Origin: Mesorhizobium_L sp035547755 | GTDB lineage: Bacteria; Pseudomonadota; Alphaproteobacteria; Rhizobiales; Rhizobiaceae | Length of the DNA stretch: 64,000 nt | Assembly (NCBI GenBank): GCA_035547755.1 | Contig: DASZUG010000002.1 | Coordinates: 124,001-188,000 of the forward strand | Direction of reading: 5' to 3' | In this document: piece by piece, positions 25,856-33,563 of the stretch | How positions within the stretch are numbered: position 1 is the first letter of the stretch | Layout of the letters: every line of letters begins with the position of its first letter | Made by a program: the position numbers and the translations under genes | The notes under the pieces: generated by a model | Databases searched by the model: none | What the model was told of the DNA's origin: nothing | Seen by the model: only the letters and a program-made list of their open reading frames with translations

Positions 25856-28849
25856 TCAGTGCGCCTCGTCCCAATTGTGGGCGGCGCGGGCGTCCACATG
25901 AAGAGGCACAGCCATCGACACAGCCGGCATGGCGGCGTTTTCCATGACATGCCGGATGACCGGAATGGCCTTTTCGACCTCCTCTTCCGGCGCCTCAAAG
26001 ATCAGCTCGTCATGCACTTGCAGAAGCATGGCCGTGTTCGATAGCCCCGCCTTGCCCAGTGCATCCTCCATCCTGACCATGGCGCGGCGGATGATGTCGG
26101 CGGCCGAGCCCTGGATGGGCGCATTGATCGCGGCGCGCTCGTTGAAGGCGCGGACGGACGGATTGGAAGAGCGGATTTCCGGATAATGCGCGCGGCGGCC
26201 GAAGATGGTCGTGACATAGCCGTTCTGGCGCGCCTCGGCCTTGGTGCGGTCCATATAGTCGCGGATACCGGGAAAGCGCTGGAAATAGCGCTTGATATAG
26301 TCGGCCGCTTCTTCGCGCGGAATGGACAACTGATTGGCGAGGCCAAAAGCCGAGATGCCGTAGATGATGCCGAAATTGATCGCCTTGGCGCGGCGGCGCA
26401 CCTCCGGCGGCATGCCTTCCACCGGCACGGCGAACATTTCCGACGCCGTCATGGCGTGGATGTCGATGCCGTCGGCGAAAGCCTGCTTCAATTGGGGAAT
26501 ATCCGCGACATGGGCGAGCACGCGCAATTCGATCTGGCTGTAGTCGGCCGAGATCAGCTTGTGGCCCGGCTCGGCGATGAAGGCGGTGCGGATCTTGCGG
26601 CCTTCCGCCGTGCGGATCGGAATATTCTGCAGATTCGGCTCGGAGGAGGAGAGCCGCCCTGTCGTCGTCGCGGCCAGCGCGTAGGAGGTGTGGACGCGCT
26701 TCGTCTCCGGATGGATATAGCCCGGCAAAGCGTCGGTGTAGGTCGATTTCAGCTTGGTAAGCTGACGCCAATCGACGATCCTGCGCGGGAGTTCATGGCC
26801 TTCCGCCGCAAGGTCCTCCAGCACGCGCGCCGAGGTCGTCCATTGGCCGGTCTTGGTCTTTGTCGCGCCGGGCAGTCCCATGCGGCCGAACAATATGTCG
26901 CCGAGCTGTTTCGGCGAGCCGATGGTGAAACGCTCGCCCGCAAGCTGGTAGATCTCGGCCTCGAGCGCCGCGGCGCCCTGCGCCAGATCGCCCGAGAGGC
27001 GGCTCAATATCTGGCGATCGACGGAAATGCCGCGCGATTCCATCCTTCCCAGGACCGGCACCAGCGGCCGTTCCAATCTCTCATAGACGGAGACGAGGCC
27101 CTTGGCGGCAAGGCGGGGCTTCAGGACGCGCCAGAGCCTCAGCGTCACGTCGGCGTCCTCGGCGGCGTAACAGGTGGCGCGGTCGATATCGACGAAGTCG
27201 AAGGTGACGGAGGATTTGCCGCTGCCGGTCAGTTCCTTGTAATGGATCGTCTTGTGCCCGAGCCAACGCTCCGCCAGCCCGTCCATGCCGTGGCCGCCAT
27301 TCGAGCCGTTGGCGCCGGCATCGCAGACATAGGAGATCAGCATCGTGTCGTCGAAGGGTGCGATCGTGATGCCGTGGCGCAGCATCAGCAGCCAGTCGAA
27401 TTTCATGTTATGGGCGATCTTCAACACCGCCCTGTCTTCCATCAGCGGCTTGATCGCGGCGAGCGCGTCTCGGATCGGAATCTGGTTTTCGTGCAGTCCG
27501 CCGCCAAGCAGATCGCCGGCGCCGGCCTTGTGGGAAAGCGGCACATAGGCGGCATGGCCGGGGCGGATGGCGAGCGAAAAGCCGCAAAGCTCCGCCTGCA
27601 TCGGGTCGAGCGAATTTGTCTCCGTGTCGAAGGCGACAAGACCTTCTTCCGCCGCCTCCGCCACCCAGGCTTCCAGCGTCGCGAGGTCGCGGATGCAATG
27701 ATAGGCGTTGGTGTCGATCGTCTCCGCCACAGCCGCCTCGGCGCGCGCCTGGGCGAGCGCGAGGGGGGTATTTCCTTCCCCCTTGAGGGGAGGGTGGCCA
27801 GGCGCAGCCTGGCCGGGTGGGGTGATTGCAGCAGCGACCCCCTCCGTCTGTTTCGCAGACACCTCCCCCCCAAGGGGGGAGGAAATCCCCACATCCGGTC
27901 CATGCGTCTCGCCATCGCGCACCACTTCGATATGCGCCGGCTCGATCTCCGCCGGGTCGGCGCCCGTCGCTTCCGCGACCCGCCTTGTCAGCGAGGAAAA
28001 CTCCATCGCCTTCAGGAAGGCGATCAGCTTCGCCCCGTCAGGCGGCTGCAACCGAAACGCGTCGAGCCCCATCTCGACCGGCACGTCATTTTTCAGCGTC
28101 ACCAGCTGGCGCGACAGCAGCGCGTGCTCGGCGTTTTGAATCAGCGTCTCGCGGCGCTTGTTCTGCTTGATCTCCGAAGCGCGGGCGAGAAGCGTGTCGA
28201 GATCGCCATATTCCTCCAGCAATTGCGCCGCCGTCTTCGGCCCGATCCCCGGCACGCCGGGAACGTTGTCGATGGAATCGCCGGTGAGCGCCTGCAAATC
28301 GATCATCTTTTCCGGCGGCACGCCCCATTTCTCGATGACCTCCGGGATACGGATCTCGCGGTCCTTCATCGGGTCGTACATGGAGACGGTCTCGCCGACG
28401 AGCTGCATCAGATCCTTGTCGGAGGAGATGATCGTGGTGTCGGCGCCGGCCTCACAGGCAAGCCTGGCATAGGTGGCGATAAGATCGTCCGCCTCATAAC
28501 CCTCCAGTTCGATGCAGGGCAGGTCGAAGGCGCGCGTCGCGTGGCGGATCAGCCCGAATTGCGGGATCAAATCCTCTGGCGGCTCGGAGCGGTTGGCCTT
28601 GTATTCGGAATAGATCGCGTGGCGGAAGGTCTCCGCCGAATAATCGAAGATGACGGCGAAATGCGTCGGTGTCACGCCCACCGAGGTATCGCGCGCGTCA
28701 CGCAGGAGCTTCCACAGCATGTTGCAGAAGCCGGCCACCGCGCCGACCGGCAGGCCGTCGGATTTGCGCGTGAGCGGCGGCAGCGCGTGGTAAGCGCGGA
28801 AAATATAGCCGGATCCGTCGACAAGAAAAAGATGATCGCCCTGTTTCAT
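25856..28849 (-). CDS. polA: DNA polymerase I with in-frame repeat insertion
   Basis: This is DNA polymerase I, 997 residues, longer than the usual 930 or so. The 5'-3' exonuclease/flap domain spans about 1-290 (SSDKDLMQLV, PGVPGIGPKTAAQLL). The 3'-5' exonuclease spans about 385-570 and keeps the catalytic VAFDTETNSLDP. The polymerase has motif A SADYSQIELRVLAHV, motif B RRRAKAINFGIIYG and motif C LLQVHDELIFEAPEEE. Residues about 320-361 are encoded by a palindromic intergenic-type repeat inserted in frame in the linker between the two nuclease domains. Function should be kept, since no catalytic motif is touched. Confidence 0.97.
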   Translation of the reverse strand: MKQGDHLFLVDGSGYIFRAYHALPPLTRKSDGLPVGAVAGFCNMLWKLLRDARDTSVGVTPTHFAVIFDYSAETFRHAIYSEYKANRSEPPEDLIPQFGLIRHATRAFDLPCIELEGYEADDLIATYARLACEAGADTTIISSDKDLMQLVGETVSMYDPMKDREIRIPEVIEKWGVPPEKMIDLQALTGDSIDNVPGVPGIGPKTAAQLLEEYGDLDTLLARASEIKQNKRRETLIQNAEHALLSRQLVTLKNDVPVEMGLDAFRLQPPDGAKLIAFLKAMEFSSLTRRVAEATGADPAEIEPAHIEVVRDGETHGPDVGISSPLGGEVSAKQTEGVAAAITPPGQAAPGHPPLKGEGNTPLALAQARAEAAVAETIDTNAYHCIRDLATLEAWVAEAAEEGLVAFDTETNSLDPMQAELCGFSLAIRPGHAAYVPLSHKAGAGDLLGGGLHENQIPIRDALAAIKPLMEDRAVLKIAHNMKFDWLLMLRHGITIAPFDDTMLISYVCDAGANGSNGGHGMDGLAERWLGHKTIHYKELTGSGKSSVTFDFVDIDRATCYAAEDADVTLRLWRVLKPRLAAKGLVSVYERLERPLVPVLGRMESRGISVDRQILSRLSGDLAQGAAALEAEIYQLAGERFTIGSPKQLGDILFGRMGLPGATKTKTGQWTTSARVLEDLAAEGHELPRRIVDWRQLTKLKSTYTDALPGYIHPETKRVHTSYALAATTTGRLSSSEPNLQNIPIRTAEGRKIRTAFIAEPGHKLISADYSQIELRVLAHVADIPQLKQAFADGIDIHAMTASEMFAVPVEGMPPEVRRRAKAINFGIIYGISAFGLANQLSIPREEAADYIKRYFQRFPGIRDYMDRTKAEARQNGYVTTIFGRRAHYPEIRSSNPSVRAFNERAAINAPIQGSAADIIRRAMVRMEDALGKAGLSNTAMLLQVHDELIFEAPEEEVEKAIPVIRHVMENAAMPAVSMAVPLHVDARAAHNWDEAH
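27770..27890. repeat. palindromic repeat inserted inside polA
   Basis: This is a copy of the CCTCCCC/GGGGAGG family. CCCCTTGAGGGGAGG and GGCCAGGCGCAGCCTGGCC lie at one end, and CTCCCCCCCAAGGGGGGAGG at the other. It reads through without a stop, as about 40 residues rich in Gly and Pro (ISSPLGGEVSA, HPPLKGEGN). It is absent from the conserved architecture of polymerase I. Confidence 0.85.
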
Positions 28850-28999
28850 GGCTAACGCCTAACGTGCCCCGCAAGGACTGTCCATGGCAAAGCGGCAGCT
28901 TGATTTCCGCTGCCGAAACATGCTGCCAATCGCAATCACGCCTTCGTTACAAACTTGTAATTTTCGTGCCCTTGAATCGCCATCATCAGAGGGCCAGAT

Positions 29000-29155
29000 A
29001 AACGCCATCGGCAATTGTTTTAGCCGAGTCCGGAACAAGGCCCGTCCCCCGCCTAACCGGACAACTGCGGCAGCCTCATCCCCCTCTCCGGGCTGCCGCA
29101 TCGTTTCGAGTAAAGGCCGCCGTGGTTTCCCCTCCACCACGGCGGCCGTTTATTG
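29000..29155 (+). ncRNA. candidate structured small RNA with four stem-loops
   Basis: In the 471-bp gap between polA and the peptidase gene, the plus strand has four consecutive hairpins. They are TCGGC/GCCGA (29008-29012, 29023-29027), GTCCGG/CCGGAC (29028-29033, 29057-29062), TGCGGCAGCC/GGCTGCCGCA (29066-29075, 29091-29100), and GGCCGCCGTGGT/ACCACGGCGGCC (29115-29126, 29136-29147), the last followed by GTTTATTG. Loops 2-4 are C-rich (GTCCCCCG, CCCCCTCTCC, TTCCCCTCC) and resemble anti-Shine-Dalgarno loops of alphaproteobacterial sRNAs. CTTGAA and AGATAA at about 28971 and 28996 could be its promoter. It could instead be an RNA leader or terminator. Confidence 0.45.
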
Positions 29156-29157
29156 TG
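29115..29157 (+). terminator. strong terminator-like hairpin upstream of M20 peptidase gene
   Basis: A 12-bp perfect stem GGCCGCCGTGGT/ACCACGGCGGCC with a nine-base loop is followed by GTTTATTGTG. It lies 164 bp before the peptidase ATG on the same strand. It therefore ends a short upstream transcript rather than the divergent polA message. Confidence 0.65.
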
Positions 29158-29320
29158 TCAAAACAGGCCGTGGATTTGAACACGCGGAACGCGCCCGCAA
29201 GGCTTCCAGCGATCGCACCGCACTGAAAAATGTTTCCCTTTCGAAAAGCATGCCTCGGCAGGGCGGTTCCAATTGACCGCCCGTCGCTCTAAGGTGCGGC
29301 GTTCATTCGAAAGGCATGCC

Positions 29321-30739
29321 ATGACCGCTCCGACCAAAGTGCTCGCCGCCCTCGACGAAGGGCTTCCCGCCAGCCTCGACCGGTTGTTCGAGCTTCTGCG
29401 AATCCCCTCCATCTCGACCGATCCGGCCTATGCGGAAGCCTGCCAGAAGGCAGCCGAATGGATGGTCCGGGATCTGCAGTCGATCGGCTTCGAGGCAACC
29501 GTCAGGCCGACGAAAGGCAGGCCGATGGTCGTCGCCCATCATCCGGGGCCGGACGCCTCGGCGCCGCATATCCTGTTCTACGGCCATTACGACGTGCAGC
29601 CGGTCGATCCGCTCAGCCTTTGGGAGAACGATCCTTTCGATCCGAAAATCAAGGAAGCCGGCAAGGATAGGAAAATCATCACCGGCCGCGGCTCGGCCGA
29701 CGACAAGGGTCAGTTGATGACCTTCGTGGAAGCCTGTCGCGCCTACAAGAAGGCGGAGGGCAAACTGCCCCTTAAGGTGACGATCCTGCTCGAAGGCGAG
29801 GAGGAATCAGGCTCTCCGTCGCTGAAACCCTTCCTGGAAGCCAATGCGAAGGAGTTGACCGCTGATTTCGCGCTTGTCTGCGACACCGGCATGTGGGATC
29901 TCGAGACGCCGGCGATCTCGGTCGGGCTGCGCGGTCTGGTCGGTGAGGAGATCACCATCAAGGCGGCGGATCGCGACCTGCATTCCGGCCTTTATGGCGG
30001 CGCGGCGGCGAATCCGATCCACATCCTGACGAAGATTCTGGCCGACATGCGCGACGAAAACGGCCATGTCACCATCCCAGGCTTCTATGACGGCGTGGAA
30101 GAAACGCCGCCGGACATCTTGAAGATGTGGGAAGGCCTGTCCGGCCGACCGGAACATTTTCTTACAGATATCGGGCTTTCGATCCCCTCCGGCGAAAAAG
30201 GCCGTTCGGTGCTGGAACTCACCTGGGCGCGGCCGACGGCCGAAGTGAACGGCATTTCCGGCGGCTATACAGGAAAGGGCTTCAAGACGGTCATTCCGGC
30301 AGAAGCCTTCGCCAAGGTTTCCTTCCGTCTCGTCCACAAGCAGGACCCGGAAAAGATCCGCGCCGCCTTCCGAGCCTTCGTCAAGGAACGGGTTCCCGCC
30401 GACTGCTCGGTCGAATTCGCCGAACATGGCGGCTCGCCGGCAATCCAGCTTCCCTACGATTCGCCGGTCCTCAACGCCGCGCGCGAAGCGCTCGACGCCG
30501 AATGGCCGAAAAAGGCGGTGATGATCGCCATGGGCGGCTCGATCCCGATCGTCGGCGATTTCCAGAAACTGCTCGGCATGGATTCACTTCTGGTCGGTTT
30601 CGGCCTGCCGGACGACCGCGTCCATTCGCCCAACGAGAAATACGAGCTTTCCTCCTTCCACAAGGGGCAGCGCTCCTGGGCGCGCATTCTCGCCGCGCTT
30701 GCCGATGCGCACGCGGCCGGAAAGCTTGCCGGGCACTGA
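29321..30739 (+). CDS. M20 family dipeptidase/carboxypeptidase
   Basis: This is a zinc metallopeptidase of about 472 residues, M20 family, CNDP-like dipeptidase group. The dizinc ligands are visible: FYGHYDVQPVDP (His and Asp), GRGSADDKGQ (bridging Asp), LEGEEESGSPSL (catalytic and metal Glu), CDTGMWD, and the C-terminal DRVHSPNEKYE (His). The longer frame from 29273 has no family similarity before the ATG at 29321. It likely hydrolyses dipeptides or related amides in the cytoplasm. The RNase D-like gene starts two bases after its stop. Confidence 0.93.
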   Translation: MTAPTKVLAALDEGLPASLDRLFELLRIPSISTDPAYAEACQKAAEWMVRDLQSIGFEATVRPTKGRPMVVAHHPGPDASAPHILFYGHYDVQPVDPLSLWENDPFDPKIKEAGKDRKIITGRGSADDKGQLMTFVEACRAYKKAEGKLPLKVTILLEGEEESGSPSLKPFLEANAKELTADFALVCDTGMWDLETPAISVGLRGLVGEEITIKAADRDLHSGLYGGAAANPIHILTKILADMRDENGHVTIPGFYDGVEETPPDILKMWEGLSGRPEHFLTDIGLSIPSGEKGRSVLELTWARPTAEVNGISGGYTGKGFKTVIPAEAFAKVSFRLVHKQDPEKIRAAFRAFVKERVPADCSVEFAEHGGSPAIQLPYDSPVLNAAREALDAEWPKKAVMIAMGGSIPIVGDFQKLLGMDSLLVGFGLPDDRVHSPNEKYELSSFHKGQRSWARILAALADAHAAGKLAGH

Positions 30740-30740
30740 C

Positions 30741-31358
30741 ATGGCGATCCGTTCTCACAAATACGACCTGCCCGACCTTTCTTCCTACGAGGTGGAGGCG
30801 ATCGCCATCGATACGGAGACGCTGGGCCTCAACCCGCACCGGGACAGGCTATGCGTCGTGCAGATGTCGGCCGGCGACGGCAATGCCGACGTCATCCAGA
30901 TCGCAGCAGGGCAAAAGGAAGCGCCGAACCTCATTCGGCTCCTCAGCAATCCCCGGATCACCAAGATCTATCATTACGGACGGTTCGATATCGCCGTGCT
31001 CTATCACGCCTTCGGCGTCATGCCCGAGCCGGTCTTCTGCACCAAGATCGCCTCGCGGTTGACCCGCACCTATACCGATCGGCACGGCTTGAAGGACATC
31101 TGCTCCGAGCTCCTCGGAGTCAATCTGTCGAAGGCGCAGCAATCGTCGGACTGGGCGGCCGAGACGCTGTCGCAGGAACAGCTTGATTACGCGGCCTCCG
31201 ATGTCCTTTATCTGCACCAGTTGCGGGAGAAACTCATCGGGCGCTTGGTCAGGGAAAATCGGCTTGCCGAAGCGGAAGCCTGCTTCCGCTTCCTGCCGAC
31301 CCGGGCGAAGCTCGATCTCATGGGTTGGGCGGAGCAGGACATCTTCGCCCATTCCTGA
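30741..31358 (+). CDS. RNase D-like 3'-5' exonuclease (no HRDC domain)
   Basis: This is a 205-residue DEDDy exonuclease. The motifs are IAIDTETLGLNPHRDRL (Exo I, Asp and Glu), KIYHYGRFDIAVLYHAFG (Exo II), and LDYAASDVLYLHQLRE (Exo III, Tyr and Asp). It stops after the catalytic domain, so it lacks the HRDC domains of full-length RNase D (around 380 residues). This short form is common in Alphaproteobacteria. It is co-transcribed with the peptidase gene just upstream. It may trim tRNA or other structured RNA 3' ends. Confidence 0.92.
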   Translation: MAIRSHKYDLPDLSSYEVEAIAIDTETLGLNPHRDRLCVVQMSAGDGNADVIQIAAGQKEAPNLIRLLSNPRITKIYHYGRFDIAVLYHAFGVMPEPVFCTKIASRLTRTYTDRHGLKDICSELLGVNLSKAQQSSDWAAETLSQEQLDYAASDVLYLHQLREKLIGRLVRENRLAEAEACFRFLPTRAKLDLMGWAEQDIFAHS

Positions 31359-31754
31359 GGGGCGTGATCCGAGGCTATCGGATCTTCGTCCCGGCAGTGG
31401 GTCCTTCGAGGCTCGCTTCGCTCGCACCTCAGGATGAGGGAGTCAGGAGCGGCCGGCCTCACCACGCGCCAGATCGCGCAGCTTCGCTCGCACCTCAGGA
31501 TGAGGGAGTCAGGAGCCTGTTTCCAGCGCGGTTGCAGCACGTGAGCTTCGTTCGCACCTCAGGATTGAGAGAGACAGGCGCAAACGGTCCTCATCCTGAG
31601 GTGCGAGCGAAGCGAGCCTCGAAGGACGCACCCAACAGGAGAGTCGGACATGAGTACCGGTGGCGTAATCACACAACAGATTGCCCCGGTCTGAAATGAA
31701 AATGCTGGACCGCCTCGCGGCGATCCGGCATCTTACGTCCTTATCAGGCAAATA
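31359..31754. repeat. cluster of CGCACCTCAGGATGAGG repeats
   Basis: This 396-bp gap holds at least four copies of a repeat with the core CGCACCTCAGGATGAGG. Three are direct (31423-31440, 31489-31506 and a shorter one near 31553). One is inverted (31591-31623, CCTCATCCTGAGGTGCGAGC). Each full unit carries the GAGGCTCGCTTCGCTCGC palindrome. A second cluster is at 36715-36955. No gene is seen. Confidence 0.8.
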
Positions 31755-32240
31755 TCAGCTCTGGCGGCCCCAGATATTGTCGGCCTCGTCGGCTGTCGGA
31801 ACGCGGCCATGCGGCGTCATCTGGTCAATTGCCGAAGGCAGGTTCTGCGACAGGCGCTGAAGCAGTTCGTCCTTCGACAGGCCGGTCTGCTGCGCAAGCT
31901 TGGCGAGTGTATCGGAGCCGATGGCATTTTCGAGGTCGTTCGGCCGGATCGGCTCGTTGGCGCCGGCGCTCACCCAAGAATCCGCCTTGTCGCCATGGCC
32001 GGCCTGTTTCAGCCCGTCCAGAACCTCGCCAAGACCGCCTGCAACCGTTCCGCCCGTCGCCGCACCGCCCAACATGCCGCCGAGGCTGCCCAGAAGGCCG
32101 CCGAGTCCGCCCGAGGACCCACTCGCCGCACCGCCGGCGTCCGCCGGCGCGGTGCGCGCCTGCTGCTCGTGATTGACGAACGCTCTCAAGGCAACCACGC
32201 CGAGCATCGCCAGCGCTGCTTTGGAAAGATCGAGACCCAT
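31755..32240 (-). CDS. YidB family protein (DUF937)
   Basis: This is a 161-residue protein. The N-terminal hydrophobic stretch is MGLDLSKAALAMLGVVALRAF, followed by a glycine/serine-rich low-complexity stretch of about 35-70 (GGAASGSSGGLGGLLGSLGG). The conserved YidB part is ADSWVSAGANEPIRPNDLENAIGSDTLAKLAQQTGLSKDELLQRLSQNLPSAIDQMTPHGRVPT. Members are widespread; no biochemical role is firmly established. A GGAGGACAG ribosome site precedes the ATG. Confidence 0.9.
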   Translation of the reverse strand: MGLDLSKAALAMLGVVALRAFVNHEQQARTAPADAGGAASGSSGGLGGLLGSLGGMLGGAATGGTVAGGLGEVLDGLKQAGHGDKADSWVSAGANEPIRPNDLENAIGSDTLAKLAQQTGLSKDELLQRLSQNLPSAIDQMTPHGRVPTADEADNIWGRQS

Positions 32241-32359
32241 ATTCTGTCCTCCTGTTCCGGGGGAAAATGCTGTTCGAACTCCTCGCCCTAAATGATCTTA
32301 GCAGGTGAAGTTGTCTCTGAATATGACCTTCCGCCCCGCGACAATTGGAGCCAAAATTC

Positions 32360-33451
32360 TCAAGGGCGCAGGGCAGCGACGATGTCGCGTGCGAGCTCGG
32401 CGAAAAGCGCGTCGCGATTGGCCCTCGACGCATTCGAAGCCGTCAGGAACGCGGCGATGATGACGCTCTTTCCGCCCGGCCATGTCACCACGCCGATATC
32501 GTTGAAAGCGGCAGTCTTGCCGCCGATCGTCATCGAGGTCCCTGACTTATGGGCGAAGCGAATATTCGACGGCAACCCTGCCGCAAGGCGTTTCGGCACG
32601 GTCTGCCCATGCATGAGATCGAGAAGGTACTCCGTCGATTTCGGGGAAAGCAATTGACCCTCCCAGAGCTTGCGGAGAAATGCGACAGCGGCCCCGGGCG
32701 TCGAGCGATTGCGCGGATCGGCGAGGAACGCTTTATAGCCCTGTTCCAGTCTTTTCTGCCGCACCGCGGCGGTCTCGACGGACGGCGCATCCTTCACATC
32801 GCCGAGACCGGAAAAGATATGCGCCACCTCGCCTTCACCAATATCGATGCGCATGCCTTCTATGCCGTGCGCTTGCAGAAATTTCGTGACGGCCTCGCCT
32901 CCGCCAGCGAGGCTCAAAAGCTTGTCGGCCGCTGTATTGTCGCTTTTGCTGACGGCGTAGCCCAGCAATTGCTTCACGGTGAAGACCATGCTTTCGCCCT
33001 TGAAATGTTTGCCGATGAAGCTGGCGCCTGGACGAAGATCGGTACGCGTCACCGTGATTTTCCGGTCAAGAGACAGATTGCCGGCTTCCACCTCCGACAG
33101 AACGGCGGCGCCAAGCGGCGCCTTGAACACGCTCATCATCGGATAAGCCTCGTTCGCATTGACCTGCCATCTCCGGCCGCTTTCGAGATCGAGCACCGCC
33201 ACGCCCAGCGTGCCCGGACGAGCGCTATGGGCAAGCTTCTCAAGATTGGCTTGGAGATCGACGATCGACGGATGGCTCTTGTCGCCGGCGGCGATCGAGC
33301 GGGAAATGAAGACCATGTTCAATGCCGCGGCAAAAAGCGCAGCGAAGGCGAGACGGAGAGCGAAAAGGCCTCGATCAGGCCGTGCGCGGCAACGGGGACC
33401 GCAGGCCGAGCGTTCGTTCAACATGCTGATTTTCATCACTTTTCTCTCCAT
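32360..33451 (-). CDS. class A beta-lactamase-like serine hydrolase
   Basis: This is a secreted class A beta-lactamase-type protein, 363 residues (or 358 from the ATG at 33436). The signal/anchor helix lies at about 29-54 after a basic N-terminus. Active-site motifs are SxxK at S107-V-F-K110, SDN at 170-172 and KSG at 302-304. The omega-loop region aligns with E206 as the general base but has Ala where Asn170 is usual. About 29 extra residues lie between E206 and the STP at 250-252. Activity on beta-lactams is therefore uncertain. It is divergent from a class A PBP gene and shares its promoter region. Confidence 0.85.
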   Translation of the reverse strand: MERKVMKISMLNERSACGPRCRARPDRGLFALRLAFAALFAAALNMVFISRSIAAGDKSHPSIVDLQANLEKLAHSARPGTLGVAVLDLESGRRWQVNANEAYPMMSVFKAPLGAAVLSEVEAGNLSLDRKITVTRTDLRPGASFIGKHFKGESMVFTVKQLLGYAVSKSDNTAADKLLSLAGGGEAVTKFLQAHGIEGMRIDIGEGEVAHIFSGLGDVKDAPSVETAAVRQKRLEQGYKAFLADPRNRSTPGAAVAFLRKLWEGQLLSPKSTEYLLDLMHGQTVPKRLAAGLPSNIRFAHKSGTSMTIGGKTAAFNDIGVVTWPGGKSVIIAAFLTASNASRANRDALFAELARDIVAALRP

Positions 33452-33563
33452 CTTACGGCCCGATCTTCATCGCAATTTCTGAAAATTTGGCTTAACCCCA
33501 CTTTAAATCGCCGCATTTAGGTTTCATTGCCGCGCGCGACTTCTGGGAATGGCAAGGGGCGGG

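Noticed and set aside
26186..28855. An 889-codon open frame on the plus strand opposite polA
   Set aside because: It is the antisense shadow of a well-supported polA gene in high-GC DNA, with no recognisable domains and a composition rich in Arg, Asp, Gly and His.
29273..29320. An upstream start for the M20 peptidase
   Set aside because: The added residues are basic and unlike the family. The ATG at 29321 begins the normal N-terminus.
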